Shown: in pieces, positions 1 to 8,723 of the stretch
How positions within the stretch are numbered: the first letter of the stretch is position 1
How the letters are laid out: every line of letters begins with the position of its first letter
From: Bifidobacterium sp. 7101
Lineage (GTDB): Bacteria; Actinomycetota; Actinomycetes; Actinomycetales; Bifidobacteriaceae
NCBI RefSeq assembly: GCF_000499285.1
Contig: NZ_AWUN01000002.1
Span: 460,827-524,826, forward strand
Length of the DNA: 64,000 bases
Direction of reading: 5' to 3'
Position numbers and translations under genes: made by a program
Notes under the pieces: generated by a model
What the model was told of the DNA's origin: nothing
The model's database searches: none
The model's input: the letters and a program-made list of their open reading frames with translations, nothing else

Positions 1-2
1 AC

Positions 3-959
3 CATATCCGCTCCCTGGCCCGATCCATGGGATACCCCCTACCCGACCGTCCTCCCAGTAGGGATGCGACCGGTCCAGTCATGATCACCTTTCTGGTCCA
101 GGACACCTCCAACGGAATCTCCTCCCAGATCCTTGCCGGCGCTCAGGAGGCACTTCCTGAACAAGGTGCAGTCGGCATCATCGAAGCCGGAACCGAGCTG
201 GGGCGCACAGAAGACCTGTTGGAAAGCCTGGTCGGCCATACCCGTGGAATCATCCTGGCCACCGATCAGGTCCGGGCGTCAACGGCCCGGCGCCTGGGAC
301 GACGCCTGCCTCTTGTAGTCCTCAACCGCCCCATAGAAGGCCTTCCCTCTGTCCTGCCCGATGCCTCCACCGGCCTGGCCCAAGCCCTGGAACTGCTACG
401 GCGGCAAGGAAGACGGTCTGTAGTGTACATAGCCAGCCGTGTGGGGGCCTGGTCCGACCGATCCCGCTGGGAGAGCCTGCAAGCACTCAGCCGGACTATG
501 GGGCTGGAATGCCGACGAATTGGTCCGGTGAATCCTACTGTCCAAGGCGGTAGGCAGGCCGTCATCGCTCTGGAGCAGGAACCTCCCGATGCCGTGGTCG
601 CTTACAATGATCTGATCGCCGCCGGTGTCATTCTGGGTCTGCAGTCCAAAGGAATCACCGTGCCCGACAGGGTCGGCGTCCTCGGATTTGACAACACCAT
701 GGTCGCTCCTGTCGTCAAGCCGGCCGTAGCTACGATTCGTATCCCTCGCAGAGCTATAGGACATGCCGCAGCTGATATTCTGCTGGGTCGGAAGCCCGAG
801 ACCGGGCAGTCCCGTCAACAGGCCGCCCTGATAGCTCGGCTGCGCAAAGCCGGCATCCCGCCTGTCACCGAGGACCGCGGAGCCCTGGCCCTGCCTACCT
901 CATTGACCATCCGGGACAGTCTGGGCGCCTTGACTTCGAGCGCACTCGAAGGGGTATAG
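3..959 (+). CDS. LacI-family transcriptional regulator, 5' end outside window
   Basis: Partial gene: the reading frame is open to the left edge, and its first visible residues (HIRSLARSMGYPLP) match the tail of a LacI DNA-binding domain, so about 40-50 N-terminal residues including the helix-turn-helix are missing. The visible 318 residues form a periplasmic-binding-protein-like sensor domain: an ITFLVQDTSNGIS beta strand, the VVLNRPIE hinge, the DAVVAYNDLIAAGVILGL motif, then VPDRVGVLGFDN and a final segment on which LacI proteins dimerise. The family normally represses sugar-uptake and glycosidase genes and responds to a sugar. The target cannot be told here, because the next gene on the same strand is not a sugar gene. 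The 3' end is clear (TAG). Confidence 0.85.
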   Translation, partial: HIRSLARSMGYPLPDRPPSRDATGPVMITFLVQDTSNGISSQILAGAQEALPEQGAVGIIEAGTELGRTEDLLESLVGHTRGIILATDQVRASTARRLGRRLPLVVLNRPIEGLPSVLPDASTGLAQALELLRRQGRRSVVYIASRVGAWSDRSRWESLQALSRTMGLECRRIGPVNPTVQGGRQAVIALEQEPPDAVVAYNDLIAAGVILGLQSKGITVPDRVGVLGFDNTMVAPVVKPAVATIRIPRRAIGHAAADILLGRKPETGQSRQQAALIARLRKAGIPPVTEDRGALALPTSLTIRDSLGALTSSALEGV

Positions 960-1009
960 CTGAATCTGCCGGAATGACCCGGCCACAATGATGGCAAGGA
1001 GACTAACCC

Positions 1010-1762
1010 ATGGCAATCAAACAAACTGCGGGCCACGACCGGCTCGGTCGGTTCGCGCCACAATTCGCCCACCTGAACGACGACGTGCTCTTCGGCCAGG
1101 TCTGGTCCCGCGAGGACGAACTTTCGGCTCGTGACCGCAGCATGATCACCTGCGCAGGCTTGATGAGCATGGGACTCTTCCCCCAGTTGAAGAGCCACAT
1201 GGCCATAGCCAAAAGCAATGGCGTCACCCGCACAGAAATGGTGGCGCTGATCACCCACCTGGCCTTCTACGCAGGCTGGCCCAAGGCATGGTCGGCCTTC
1301 GGCCTGGCCAAGGAGGTCTACGGTGAGAACCAGGACAGCGCTGCAACCCCATCCAAAGCCGGGACTGAACCGGATTCAGGACCCTACCCCTTGGGAGACT
1401 CGGCCGACGGACCCAACTTCACCGGTCATGTCTGGCTGCATCGCCTGACCGATCCGGACGCGGAATGCTCGGCCAGCAATGTGACCTTCGCACCAGGATG
1501 CGTCAACCGTTGGCACACCCACCCGCATGGCCAACTGCTAATCGTCACCGCCGGGCAGGGGTGGGAGCAGGAGGAGGGCCATCGGGCGCGCAAACTGGAA
1601 CCCGGCGACGTGGTCTTCTGCCCGGCAGGCGTCAGACACTGGCACGGGGCCTCGGGCCGGTCATCCATGGCCCACATCGCCGTCACCCCTGCATCGAAGG
1701 GACAGTCTCCAGTCGAGTGGATGGAGTTCCCGAATCCTGATCAAGTAGCCGCTCTGGGGTGA
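1010..1762 (+). CDS. Carboxymuconolactone decarboxylase-cupin fusion protein
   Basis: A 250-residue two-domain protein. Residues about 10-105 look like an AhpD/carboxymuconolactone decarboxylase helical domain (RDRSMITCAGLMSMG, then KSHMAIAKSNGVTRTEM and HLAFYAGWPKAW). There is one Cys rather than the CxxC of peroxidase-type AhpD, so a thiol-peroxidase role is unlikely. Residues about 130-245 are a cupin with motif HTHPHGQLL (metal ligands His169 and His171; the usual Glu is Gln175) and second motif PAGVRHWHG (His210/His212). The natural substrate is unknown; the family is often listed as an oxidoreductase or quercetin-dioxygenase-like enzyme. An AAGGAG ribosome site precedes the ATG. It lies 50 nt after the LacI gene and may share its transcript. 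Confidence 0.85.
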   Translation: MAIKQTAGHDRLGRFAPQFAHLNDDVLFGQVWSREDELSARDRSMITCAGLMSMGLFPQLKSHMAIAKSNGVTRTEMVALITHLAFYAGWPKAWSAFGLAKEVYGENQDSAATPSKAGTEPDSGPYPLGDSADGPNFTGHVWLHRLTDPDAECSASNVTFAPGCVNRWHTHPHGQLLIVTAGQGWEQEEGHRARKLEPGDVVFCPAGVRHWHGASGRSSMAHIAVTPASKGQSPVEWMEFPNPDQVAALG

Positions 1763-1819
1763 CTCACACGGCCTGGTTACAGCGTGTTTTCACTCTGCAG
1801 GTATTGAGGCCGACGGATG

Positions 1820-1850
1820 ACTGACCGGTTCCCGCCTGCCTTTACACTGA
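1820..1850 (+). promoter_or_regulatory. Candidate leaderless promoter of rlmB
   Basis: TACACT at 1843-1848 is a good -10 hexamer and ends six bases before the rlmB ATG (1855). CTGACC at 1821-1826 is a plausible -35 with a 16-base spacer. No Shine-Dalgarno lies between, so transcription would start at or next to the start codon. Confidence 0.5.
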
Positions 1851-1854
1851 AGAC

Positions 1855-2847
1855 ATGGCTAACAAGAAAGGCCCGACCAAGGGTTCGGGCGGCAAGCACC
1901 GCAACAAGCTGCGCGGCCGGGGGCCTACCCCCAAGGCAGAGGATCGCGTCTACCACAAGGCATACAAGGCCCGGCAGGCGGCCCAGCGCAGGCAGGCGGC
2001 CGATCCGCGTCTGGCAGCCCGGCGCCGGGCCGACCGGTTCACCTCTGATTCCGACGACCTGGTCATCGGCCGCAACGCTGTCCTGGAAGCCCTGCGTGTA
2101 GGCGTCCCGGCCAGCCAACTCTATCTGGCCGCCCGGATGGAACACGACGACAGGACCAGAGAAATCGTAAGGCTGGCAGGTCAGGAGGGTCTCAACCTGC
2201 TGGAAGCCGACCGCCTGGAGATGAACCGCATCGCCCGGTCCAGCAACCACCAGGGCGTGGTCCTCAAGGTGCAGCCCTACCAGTACGCATCCCTGCAGAG
2301 CCTGGTCGATAGGGCCGAGAAGCACTCGGCTGCGCTGGAAGGGGCCGACCAGGCGACCAAGGTTGCCGCCCGCCCGCTGTTCATCGCCCTGGACGGGGTC
2401 ACCGACCCGCAGAATCTGGGGGCAGTGATCCGTTCAGCAGCGGCCTTCGGGGCCTCTGGTGTAATTCTGCCCGAGCGACGCAGCGCCTCGGTCACAGCCG
2501 CAGCCTGGAAGGTCTCCGCCGGAGCCGCCGCCCATCTGCCCGTGGCCCGCGTGGTCAATCTGACCAAGGCCATCCAAGGTCTCAAGGAACGCGGCTACTA
2601 CGCGGTCGGCCTGGACGGCGCAGGCAGCGCCATTGTGGGCGAGACAGGCTTCGAGACCGATCCGCTGGTGGTGGTCCTGGGCTCCGAGGGCAAGGGGCTG
2701 AGCCGCCTGGTCCGCGAGAACTGCGATGCCCTGGCCTCCATCCCCATCTCCAGCTCGGTGGAATCTCTGAACGCCTCGGTGGCGGCCGGCATCAGCCTCT
2801 ACGCCGTAGCCATGGCACGCCGACGGTCCGCCAGCCAAGCCAAATAA
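1855..2847 (+). CDS. rlmB: 23S rRNA 2'-O-ribose methyltransferase (SpoU/TrmH family, RlmB-like)
   Basis: A 330-residue SPOUT methyltransferase. It has a very basic N-terminal extension of about 60 residues (MANKKGPTKGSGGKHRNKL), then the RNA-binding substrate domain from about residue 65 (DLVIGRNAVLEAL), then the knotted catalytic domain. Three SpoU motifs are visible: DPQNLGAVIRSA, VLGSEGKGLSR and SSSVESLNASVAAGI. The arginine of motif 1 and asparagine of motif 3 that form the active site are present. The family member methylates G2251 in the peptidyl-transferase loop of 23S rRNA. TrmH-type tRNA specificity cannot be excluded by eye, but the N-terminal domain favours RlmB. No Shine-Dalgarno is visible, and the gene is probably read from a leaderless transcript. 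Confidence 0.88.
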   Translation: MANKKGPTKGSGGKHRNKLRGRGPTPKAEDRVYHKAYKARQAAQRRQAADPRLAARRRADRFTSDSDDLVIGRNAVLEALRVGVPASQLYLAARMEHDDRTREIVRLAGQEGLNLLEADRLEMNRIARSSNHQGVVLKVQPYQYASLQSLVDRAEKHSAALEGADQATKVAARPLFIALDGVTDPQNLGAVIRSAAAFGASGVILPERRSASVTAAAWKVSAGAAAHLPVARVVNLTKAIQGLKERGYYAVGLDGAGSAIVGETGFETDPLVVVLGSEGKGLSRLVRENCDALASIPISSSVESLNASVAAGISLYAVAMARRRSASQAK

Positions 2848-2951
2848 TCCACTAGGCAAACACCGACAATCAGGAGACGGACATTCCGAGCGGCAACAGC
2901 CTGCCTGCATCAGCCAGCAAGCAGCAGACCATTGCCGCACAAACCAATCAA

Positions 2952-4601
2952 TCAGCTGGACGCCCAGACCGCGTCGTCCTGATCGTCCTGGTCGGCAGCA
3001 GCATCCAGACTGCCGGGGGCGTAGACCGACCTCAGCGAACTTCGGCCTCCATTCGCGTCCTCGAAGGCTGGCTGTGACTGCACCTCTTCGCTAGCCCGGT
3101 CACGGTTCGTCCGGGTGTCTGCTCCGGTCTGGCCTTCAGCATTGGTTTGGTCAGCCACCCCATCATGGCCATCTGCGTCCTTGTCGGCCTGATCTCTGGT
3201 GACTTGCTCACCCTGACCGGCCTGGGCATGGGCGCCCTGCCAATTCATCTCGTCGTCGACCACCCCGGCATCGGCCTCTTCGTTGATGGTCTTCATGTCC
3301 TCGGAGTCCAGCCGGTACTCGGGCAGGGACTCGCTGATGTAGCTCTGCACGGCCTCGGCCATGGGTACATCGTGACCGGCCTTCTCGGCCATCAGCCAGC
3401 GGTGGGTCAGCACCTCATGGAAGAACTGGGCCGGTTCGATCTGCGAACGGTACTCCGGCGGGATCATGCGCACAGTAGGCTCGAAGACCTCACGCATCCA
3501 GTCGGTGGCCACAATCTCCAGATCCTCACCCTGCCGCCAGGTGGATGCCCGGTAGGCATCCAGATCATTGAGCAGCCGCCGGGCCTGGTTCTCCTGCACA
3601 TCCAGACCGGTCAGCCGCAGCAACTTGCGGGAGGCGTAGCCGGCATCAACCACCCTTGGGCGCACCAGCACCCGGTTGCCGTCCTCCTCGGTCTTCATCT
3701 CCAGCTCGTCCACGTCGAATCCCAGATCGTTAAGCCGGTTGACGCGGCGCTCGATCTTCCACATCTCGTCCGGGTCGAAGCTGTCCACGTCCGTCAGAGC
3801 ACTCCAGAGGGAGTGATAGCGGTCCACCAGCCGGTTGCCTACGCCGACCTCGTCCACCTCTCCAGCCAGCAGGTTGCCAGAATCCAGATCCATGAGCTCG
3901 CCGATGATATTGGTCCTGGCCAGGTCAATGTCATACTCACGCTGGCCGTCAGTCAGGCTGGGGTGCAGATCGCCGGTCTCGGCATCGACCAGGAAAGCCG
4001 AGAAGGCATCGGCATCACGCAGGAAGAGCACGTTGGACAGCGAGACATCGCCCCAGTAGAAGCCGGCCAGATGGAGCCGTACCAGAAGAACCGCAAGGGC
4101 ATCGATCAGACGTTCAGCCGTGTCCGGGCGCAGATTGCGGGCGAAAAGGGCACGGTAGGGCAGCGAGAACTTCAGGTGCTGGGTGACCAGCATGGCCTCA
4201 AGAGGCTCGCCCTCGCGAGTGTGTCGACCGGTGACCACAGCGATGGGGTTGACCGTGGGCAGCTCCAGTTTTTGCAGCTTGCGCAAGAGTTCGTACTCCC
4301 GCTCAGCCACCCTCTGGGTGATCTCCTTCATGGCGTAGACATCGTCGCCCACGTGGACGAAGCGCACCACGTGCCGGGAGATGCCTCTGGGCAGGTTGGC
4401 CAGCAGATCCCTGGGCCAGGTAGCCAGCGGCCGCTCCCAGGGCAGGGTGAACATCCTGGGGTTGGAGCTGGTGGCCGTGATATGCAGGGCAGCCGGTTCC
4501 TGCTCGGAGGAGGGATCGGCCGTGGTCTTTATCGAGGTGGCTTTCAGGGCACGGGGGTCCAGAGAGGAGGCCGTCGCCCGGTTGATGTTCACGCTAGTCA
4601 T
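2952..4601 (-). CDS. DUF4032 protein with lipopolysaccharide-kinase-like fold
   Basis: A 549-residue protein typical of actinobacteria. The N-terminal half resembles a small-molecule or LPS kinase: an ATP-lysine candidate in DDVYAMKEIT, a catalytic-loop-like segment HLAGFYWGDVSLSNVLF (Asp and Asn of the HxDxxxxN type), then DAETGD in place of DFG. The middle carries the DUF4032 domain (DVDELEMKTEEDGNRVLVRPRV). The C-terminal ~100 residues are acidic, low-complexity and probably disordered. The substrate is unknown. It lies upstream of the sugar ABC ATPase gene on the same strand, but a hairpin sits after that downstream gene rather than between the two. It converges on rlmB. A long open frame on the opposite strand is compositional. 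Confidence 0.8.
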   Translation of the reverse strand: MTSVNINRATASSLDPRALKATSIKTTADPSSEQEPAALHITATSSNPRMFTLPWERPLATWPRDLLANLPRGISRHVVRFVHVGDDVYAMKEITQRVAEREYELLRKLQKLELPTVNPIAVVTGRHTREGEPLEAMLVTQHLKFSLPYRALFARNLRPDTAERLIDALAVLLVRLHLAGFYWGDVSLSNVLFLRDADAFSAFLVDAETGDLHPSLTDGQREYDIDLARTNIIGELMDLDSGNLLAGEVDEVGVGNRLVDRYHSLWSALTDVDSFDPDEMWKIERRVNRLNDLGFDVDELEMKTEEDGNRVLVRPRVVDAGYASRKLLRLTGLDVQENQARRLLNDLDAYRASTWRQGEDLEIVATDWMREVFEPTVRMIPPEYRSQIEPAQFFHEVLTHRWLMAEKAGHDVPMAEAVQSYISESLPEYRLDSEDMKTINEEADAGVVDDEMNWQGAHAQAGQGEQVTRDQADKDADGHDGVADQTNAEGQTGADTRTNRDRASEEVQSQPAFEDANGGRSSLRSVYAPGSLDAAADQDDQDDAVWASS

Positions 4602-4640
4602 GCTTCATCCATCCCATCGCCGCCCATCCTATACGGGAAG

Positions 4641-4669
4641 AGCCCCGCACGGATGCGCCGCGCGGGGCT
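4641..4669 (-). terminator. Hairpin downstream of the sugar ABC ATPase gene
   Basis: The eight-base arms AGCCCCGC and GCGGGGCT form a strong GC hairpin between the end of the ABC ATPase gene and the start... of the DUF4032 gene, read on the reverse strand. The following bases (CTCTTCCCG) are pyrimidine-rich but not a clean U tract, so it may be a weak or Rho-assisted terminator. Confidence 0.4.
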
Positions 4670-4772
4670 CCTGGTCACCCGGTCAACAAGGAAAGGAGAT
4701 GATATCAATGATCGATACGGGCCCTGCGGCTCGGCGGGAAACCGTGGCCGAACCGCAGGGTCACAGGAATGC

Positions 4773-5900
4773 TCAGTTCAGCCGCAGCTCGCTGGCCGGG
4801 GAGAACAGGTGCATCTTTTCAGGATCGATGTGGATCTTGACCACGTCGCCCACCTTGGGCAGGTCGCGCGGGTTGACACGGATGGTGGTCAGCTTGTTCT
4901 GGTCGGACATGACGATGGCCTGCTCAGCCGCGCTGTTGTCGGTCAGAATGTTGCCGTAGATGTAGCCGTCGGAGCCCAGATCCTCCACGTTGGCCACCTT
5001 CAGGGAGAAGGCATCCGGATCGGAGGCACTGGCCAGAGAGGCATTCTCGGGACGGAAGCCCACGACAATCTTGCCCTGGTCCTCGGGGGTCAGCTTGTCG
5101 ACGGCCTCGCGCGGCAGGCTGATGGTGTCCTCGCCGATCTTGGCCTGGCCGTTGACCACGGGGTGAATGTTGATGTTCATGGAAGGCGAGCCGATGAAGC
5201 CGGCCACGAAGACGTTCTCCGGCCGATCGTAAAGCTCGGTAGGCGCACCCACCTGCTGCAGGACGCCCAGCTTGATGACGGCGATCCTGTCGCCCATGGT
5301 CAGAGCCTCGGTCTGATCGTGGGTCACGTACAGGGTGGTGACGTTCAGCTGGCGCTGCAGAGCGGCGATCTGTGTACGGGTCTGGACACGCAGCTTGGCG
5401 TCCAGGTTGGACAGAGGCTCATCCATCAGGAAGACCTTGGGCTGACGCACAATAGCGCGGCCCATGGCCACACGCTGACGCTGACCACCGGACAGAGCCT
5501 TGGGCTTGCGGTCCAGGTATTCAGTCAGATCCAGCACCTCGGCGGCCTTCTCCACCCGCTGGCGAATCTGATCCTTGGGGGTGCCGGCGATCTTCAGGGC
5601 GAAGCCCATGTTGTCGGCCACTGTCATGTGGGGGTAAAGAGCGTAGTTCTGGAAGACCATGGCGATGTCGCGGTCCTTGGGCTGCATGGTCGTCACGTCC
5701 TTGTCACCAATCATGATGCGGCCCTTGTTGACCTCCTCCAGGCCGGCCAACATGCGCAGGGTGGTGGACTTTCCGCAGCCGGAAGGCCCTACCAGAACAA
5801 GGAATTCACCGTCTTTGATGTCCAGACTGAGGTCACTGACCGAGGGCTCATCGTTGCCCGGGTAGATACGAGTGACGTGGTCGAATACCACTTCTGCCAT
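4773..5900 (-). CDS. Sugar ABC transporter ATP-binding protein (MalK/UgpC/MsmK type)
   Basis: A 375-residue ATPase that would energise one or more carbohydrate importers at the inner face of the membrane. Seen in order: Walker [10 protein letters not shown] (residues 38-46), Q-loop in [14 protein letters not shown], signature [19 protein letters not shown], Walker [16 protein letters not shown], switch His in YVTHDQTEA, and a C-terminal OB/TOBE regulatory domain (about residues 240-375). No permease or binding-protein gene is adjacent. In saccharolytic Gram-positives such solitary MsmK-type ATPases serve several sugar permeases, which is my inference here. The start follows an AAAGGA ribosome site. 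About 200 bases of upstream non-coding DNA could carry its promoter. Confidence 0.92.
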   Translation of the reverse strand: MAEVVFDHVTRIYPGNDEPSVSDLSLDIKDGEFLVLVGPSGCGKSTTLRMLAGLEEVNKGRIMIGDKDVTTMQPKDRDIAMVFQNYALYPHMTVADNMGFALKIAGTPKDQIRQRVEKAAEVLDLTEYLDRKPKALSGGQRQRVAMGRAIVRQPKVFLMDEPLSNLDAKLRVQTRTQIAALQRQLNVTTLYVTHDQTEALTMGDRIAVIKLGVLQQVGAPTELYDRPENVFVAGFIGSPSMNINIHPVVNGQAKIGEDTISLPREAVDKLTPEDQGKIVVGFRPENASLASASDPDAFSLKVANVEDLGSDGYIYGNILTDNSAAEQAIVMSDQNKLTTIRVNPRDLPKVGDVVKIHIDPEKMHLFSPASELRLN

Positions 5901-6102
5901 TGTTCATCCTTTCATCGGCAGGTACGTGCCGAACGATCCGTAGTGAAGGGTTGATTTTCACTGTGGTTTCCGTCCCGGGGTCAACACCGACATCGGCATG
6001 GCCATGCGACGGTTTTCTGTTTTGTGGTTAAGAGAAACTCTCCCTTGAGCCAGTGCCCACTATACACCAAGGCCTGAATTCGACGTGTTCACCGTCGTCG
6101 AC

Positions 6103-6501
6103 TCAATCCTCGTGCTTGTCGGAATCTTCAGAATCGCGCTCGAAGACCGTTCTGGCCACGTTGATCGCGTTGATGACCCTGGGGAATCCCACGTAGGGAG
6201 CACATTGGAGTATGGCTTCAACCACGGCCGCCTTGCTCAGCCCTACATTCAGAGCTCCCTGTATGTGGACGGCCAACTGCGGAGCCGTGTCACCCTGCGT
6301 CACCAGGCTGCCTATGGTGACCAGCTCGCGCTGCTGAAGATCGAGTCCTTTCCGGGTGTATATGTCGCCAAAGGCGAATTCGACAATCCAACGACCAAGG
6401 TCCGGCGCTATGTCCTGAAGGGAGTCGATGACAGCCTGGCCTCCCTTGCCATCAATGGCGGCCAAAGCCTCGGATCCCTTTTCAAAGCGTGAAGCTTCCA
6501 T
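6103..6501 (-). CDS. Carboxymuconolactone decarboxylase family protein
   Basis: A 132-residue single-domain protein with the family signature GDIYTRKGLDLQQRELVTIGSLV, followed by HIQGALNVGLSKAAVVEAILQCAPYVGFPRVINAI. It resembles gamma-carboxymuconolactone decarboxylase and AhpD relatives. The only cysteine near the active region is single, so the AhpD CxxC pair is absent. The physiological substrate is unknown; a role in redox or aromatic metabolism would be guesswork. A purine-rich AGAGGGGG precedes the ATG, and TACAAT (reverse strand, 6548-6553) is a possible -10. It is divergent from the Ser/Thr kinase gene. Confidence 0.85.
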   Translation of the reverse strand: MEASRFEKGSEALAAIDGKGGQAVIDSLQDIAPDLGRWIVEFAFGDIYTRKGLDLQQRELVTIGSLVTQGDTAPQLAVHIQGALNVGLSKAAVVEAILQCAPYVGFPRVINAINVARTVFERDSEDSDKHED

Positions 6502-6661
6502 GGAAGCCCCCTCTTTCTGTTGTTTTGTATGTTTTCCCGCCGAGAATATTGTATCAACGCCTGTTTACGCATTATGTCGTCAGCAGTCGAGCCATTCGCG
6601 GCAATCTCGGACGCGGCGAAACAGCAGGGACCGCAATCAGGTGCTTTTCAACCAGTCGGGG

Positions 6662-6667
6662 CACAAT
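6662..6667 (+). promoter_or_regulatory. Possible -10 element of the Ser/Thr kinase gene
   Basis: CACAAT at 6662-6667 ends six bases before the ATG at 6674. A GGAG lies only two bases before the start, too close for normal Shine-Dalgarno use. This is the weakest member of the leaderless-type set in this window. Confidence 0.3.
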
Positions 6668-6673
6668 GGAGAT

Positions 6674-8662
6674 ATGAGCGATCTTGAGGGTTTGGACCTG
6701 AGGCCGGGACGGCTGGTCGGGGGCTACACCCTGATCGAGCCCCTGGGCGGCGGTGCCATGGGGTCCGTCTGGCGCGCACGGGATGGCGGTGGCCAGGACT
6801 ACGCCATGAAAATCCTGCGTGAATCCCTGGAGGAGGATCAGGTCTCGTCAGACAGCCCCGACGTACAGGAGCGCGCCTCGGCCCGCGAGCGCCTGCGACG
6901 CGAGGCTCTGGCCCTGCAACGGATTCGCCATCCAGGTGTCTGCAGGATCGTGGATATGGAACTTGATGATGCCCTGGCCTTCATCGTGACCGAGCTGATC
7001 GAGGGGCGCAACCTTCGCGACGACGTGGCTGTCAACGGTCCCTATCGTGGCGACGACCTGGAGCGGCTGGCACGCAAACTGACCGATGCCGTCGCAGCCG
7101 TCCACCAGGCGGGCATCGTCCACCGAGACATCAAGCCCACCAATGTCATGATCTCGGTCTCGGGGCCGGTGCTGGTGGACTTTGGCATCGCCATGGGCCA
7201 GGGGCAGAGCCACGTGACCCGGACAGGACTGGTCATGGGAACCCCCGGCTTCATCGCCCCGGAGATCATCGATGGAGCCGAGGCCGACCAGGAAACCGAC
7301 TGGTGGAGCACGGCAGCTGTTCTAGCCTATGCAGCCACCGGACGAGCGGTTTTCGGCGACAAGCCCATGATGGCGGTTCTGGAGCGGGAGGCCTCGGGCA
7401 ATGCCGACCTGTCCGGACTGCCCATGGGCACCATGAGAGCCCTGCGCTCGGCCCTCTCCCCCGACCGAGGCGCACGTTGCACCCCTCAGGAACTCCTGGA
7501 GGCCATCAGCCGGGACGCCATGGATCCGCAGGCCTGGCAAGGGGAGCAAGACGACAAGGGCAGTCAGGAGACGATGCGCCCTTTTGGCGGCGGATCTTCG
7601 GAGGCTGAGGGGCAGGCCGACTCGCCCACCATGGTCGTTGAGCCGGCCACCATGCCCATGCCGCCTATTACGCAGGCTGATCCGAATAGTCCGCGGACGG
7701 CCTGGTCACAACCTCCGACAGATAACGGAGCCGATGAGCAGACGACCATCCTGCCCGACTCGGAACAGCCCACCAGCCTCTTGAATCCCCTGCCTGCAGC
7801 CCAGGAGCAGCAGGAGCAGACACAGGCCTGGCAGGACCAACAACCCTTAGCGGATCGTCAAGATCTTCAAGCCACCACCGTTCAGGATCCGCTGCCCTCG
7901 GCACAACCTCTGCCCAGCGGATACCGCAACGAGGCGAACGCCCACTGGCTGGGAGACCAGCCCCCCGCCCAGATGCGACGTCTGCGCTACCTCAAGGCCG
8001 GAACCCCCTGCCTGGTCATGTTGGGAATCCTTCCTGCCCTGCTGACAGCTCTGGCCCCGGTCTCGGCACTGGCCGCCGCCGGAATCCTCCTCTGGGCCCT
8101 GAGCACCGCAGGATGGAGCATAAAAGCCCAGATCGAACGGGAGCTGCGCCGCGAAGGCCCTCGACGGAGCACCGACCGTCTGTTGAACGCAGCCGCCTTC
8201 CCCTGGCACCTGCTTAAGGGCCTGGCAGCCGCCCTACTCCGCCTGCCGGGCATGATCCTCGTCCAAGCCTTGGTTGCTCTGCCACTGACCTGGGCGGGCG
8301 CCCTCACCACCGTTCGCGCAGGCCTGACCCTGGGCGAGCACCTACTGACCGTCCCCCTGCCAGCGGCCAGACCCCTGTCCACCGGCGGACTGGCCATGGC
8401 CCTGGCGACGTTGGCAGGCTGGCTGTTGACAACACTGCCCATGCAGGACCGCTCAGCCCCCAAGGCCAACAGCGGCAACATGGTCCTGCGTCTGGCGGCG
8501 GGTCGCATCCTCATGGGCCGTCAGGTTCCTGAGGCGCCGGGCAGCCCCCACCGCAGGCGGATCCTGCTCCTGATCTGGCTGCTGATTGTGGCCGTCCTCC
8601 TGGCCGGGTTGATTGCCCAGCCCTCCATGGATTGGGCCCCCATCCACCTCCTGCGTGCCTAA
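6674..8662 (+). CDS. Membrane-anchored Hanks-type Ser/Thr protein kinase
   Basis: A 662-residue kinase. The glycine loop is LGGGAMGSV (about 24-32), the ATP lysine is Lys46 (YAMKIL), the catalytic loop is VHRDIKPTNVM (near 150), the DFG motif is VDFGIAMG (near 168), followed by GTPGFIAPE. A Pro/Gln/Thr-rich linker (about 290-440) follows, then a C-terminal region with several hydrophobic segments beginning TPCLVMLGILPALL. It therefore ends in a multi-pass membrane domain rather than the PASTA repeats of PknB. The ATG at 6674 is chosen because the conserved kinase start follows directly; the frame is open further upstream. Kinases of this kind regulate cell-wall growth and division. Targets are not evident. 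Confidence 0.9.
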   Translation: MSDLEGLDLRPGRLVGGYTLIEPLGGGAMGSVWRARDGGGQDYAMKILRESLEEDQVSSDSPDVQERASARERLRREALALQRIRHPGVCRIVDMELDDALAFIVTELIEGRNLRDDVAVNGPYRGDDLERLARKLTDAVAAVHQAGIVHRDIKPTNVMISVSGPVLVDFGIAMGQGQSHVTRTGLVMGTPGFIAPEIIDGAEADQETDWWSTAAVLAYAATGRAVFGDKPMMAVLEREASGNADLSGLPMGTMRALRSALSPDRGARCTPQELLEAISRDAMDPQAWQGEQDDKGSQETMRPFGGGSSEAEGQADSPTMVVEPATMPMPPITQADPNSPRTAWSQPPTDNGADEQTTILPDSEQPTSLLNPLPAAQEQQEQTQAWQDQQPLADRQDLQATTVQDPLPSAQPLPSGYRNEANAHWLGDQPPAQMRRLRYLKAGTPCLVMLGILPALLTALAPVSALAAAGILLWALSTAGWSIKAQIERELRREGPRRSTDRLLNAAAFPWHLLKGLAAALLRLPGMILVQALVALPLTWAGALTTVRAGLTLGEHLLTVPLPAARPLSTGGLAMALATLAGWLLTTLPMQDRSAPKANSGNMVLRLAAGRILMGRQVPEAPGSPHRRRILLLIWLLIVAVLLAGLIAQPSMDWAPIHLLRA

Positions 8663-8685
8663 GGTCGTGCTCCACCCCTGGCGGC

Positions 8686-8691
8686 TACACT
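8686..8691 (+). promoter_or_regulatory. Possible -10 element of the DsbA-like gene
   Basis: TACACT at 8686-8691 would start a transcript near 8698 with a leader of about 25 bases that includes AAGGAAAGGA, the ribosome site for the ATG at 8724. The -35 is not clear. Confidence 0.35.
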
Positions 8692-8723
8692 ATGCTCAGT
8701 ACGCCAAGGAAAGGATCCAGGTC

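Noticed and set aside
3147..5954. A 935-codon open frame on the plus strand across the DUF4032 and ABC ATPase genes
   Set aside because: It is exactly antisense to two clear reverse-strand genes whose motifs are intact. Its translation is rich in repeated His/Gly/Gln/Val with no domain, as expected from GC-rich antisense frames.
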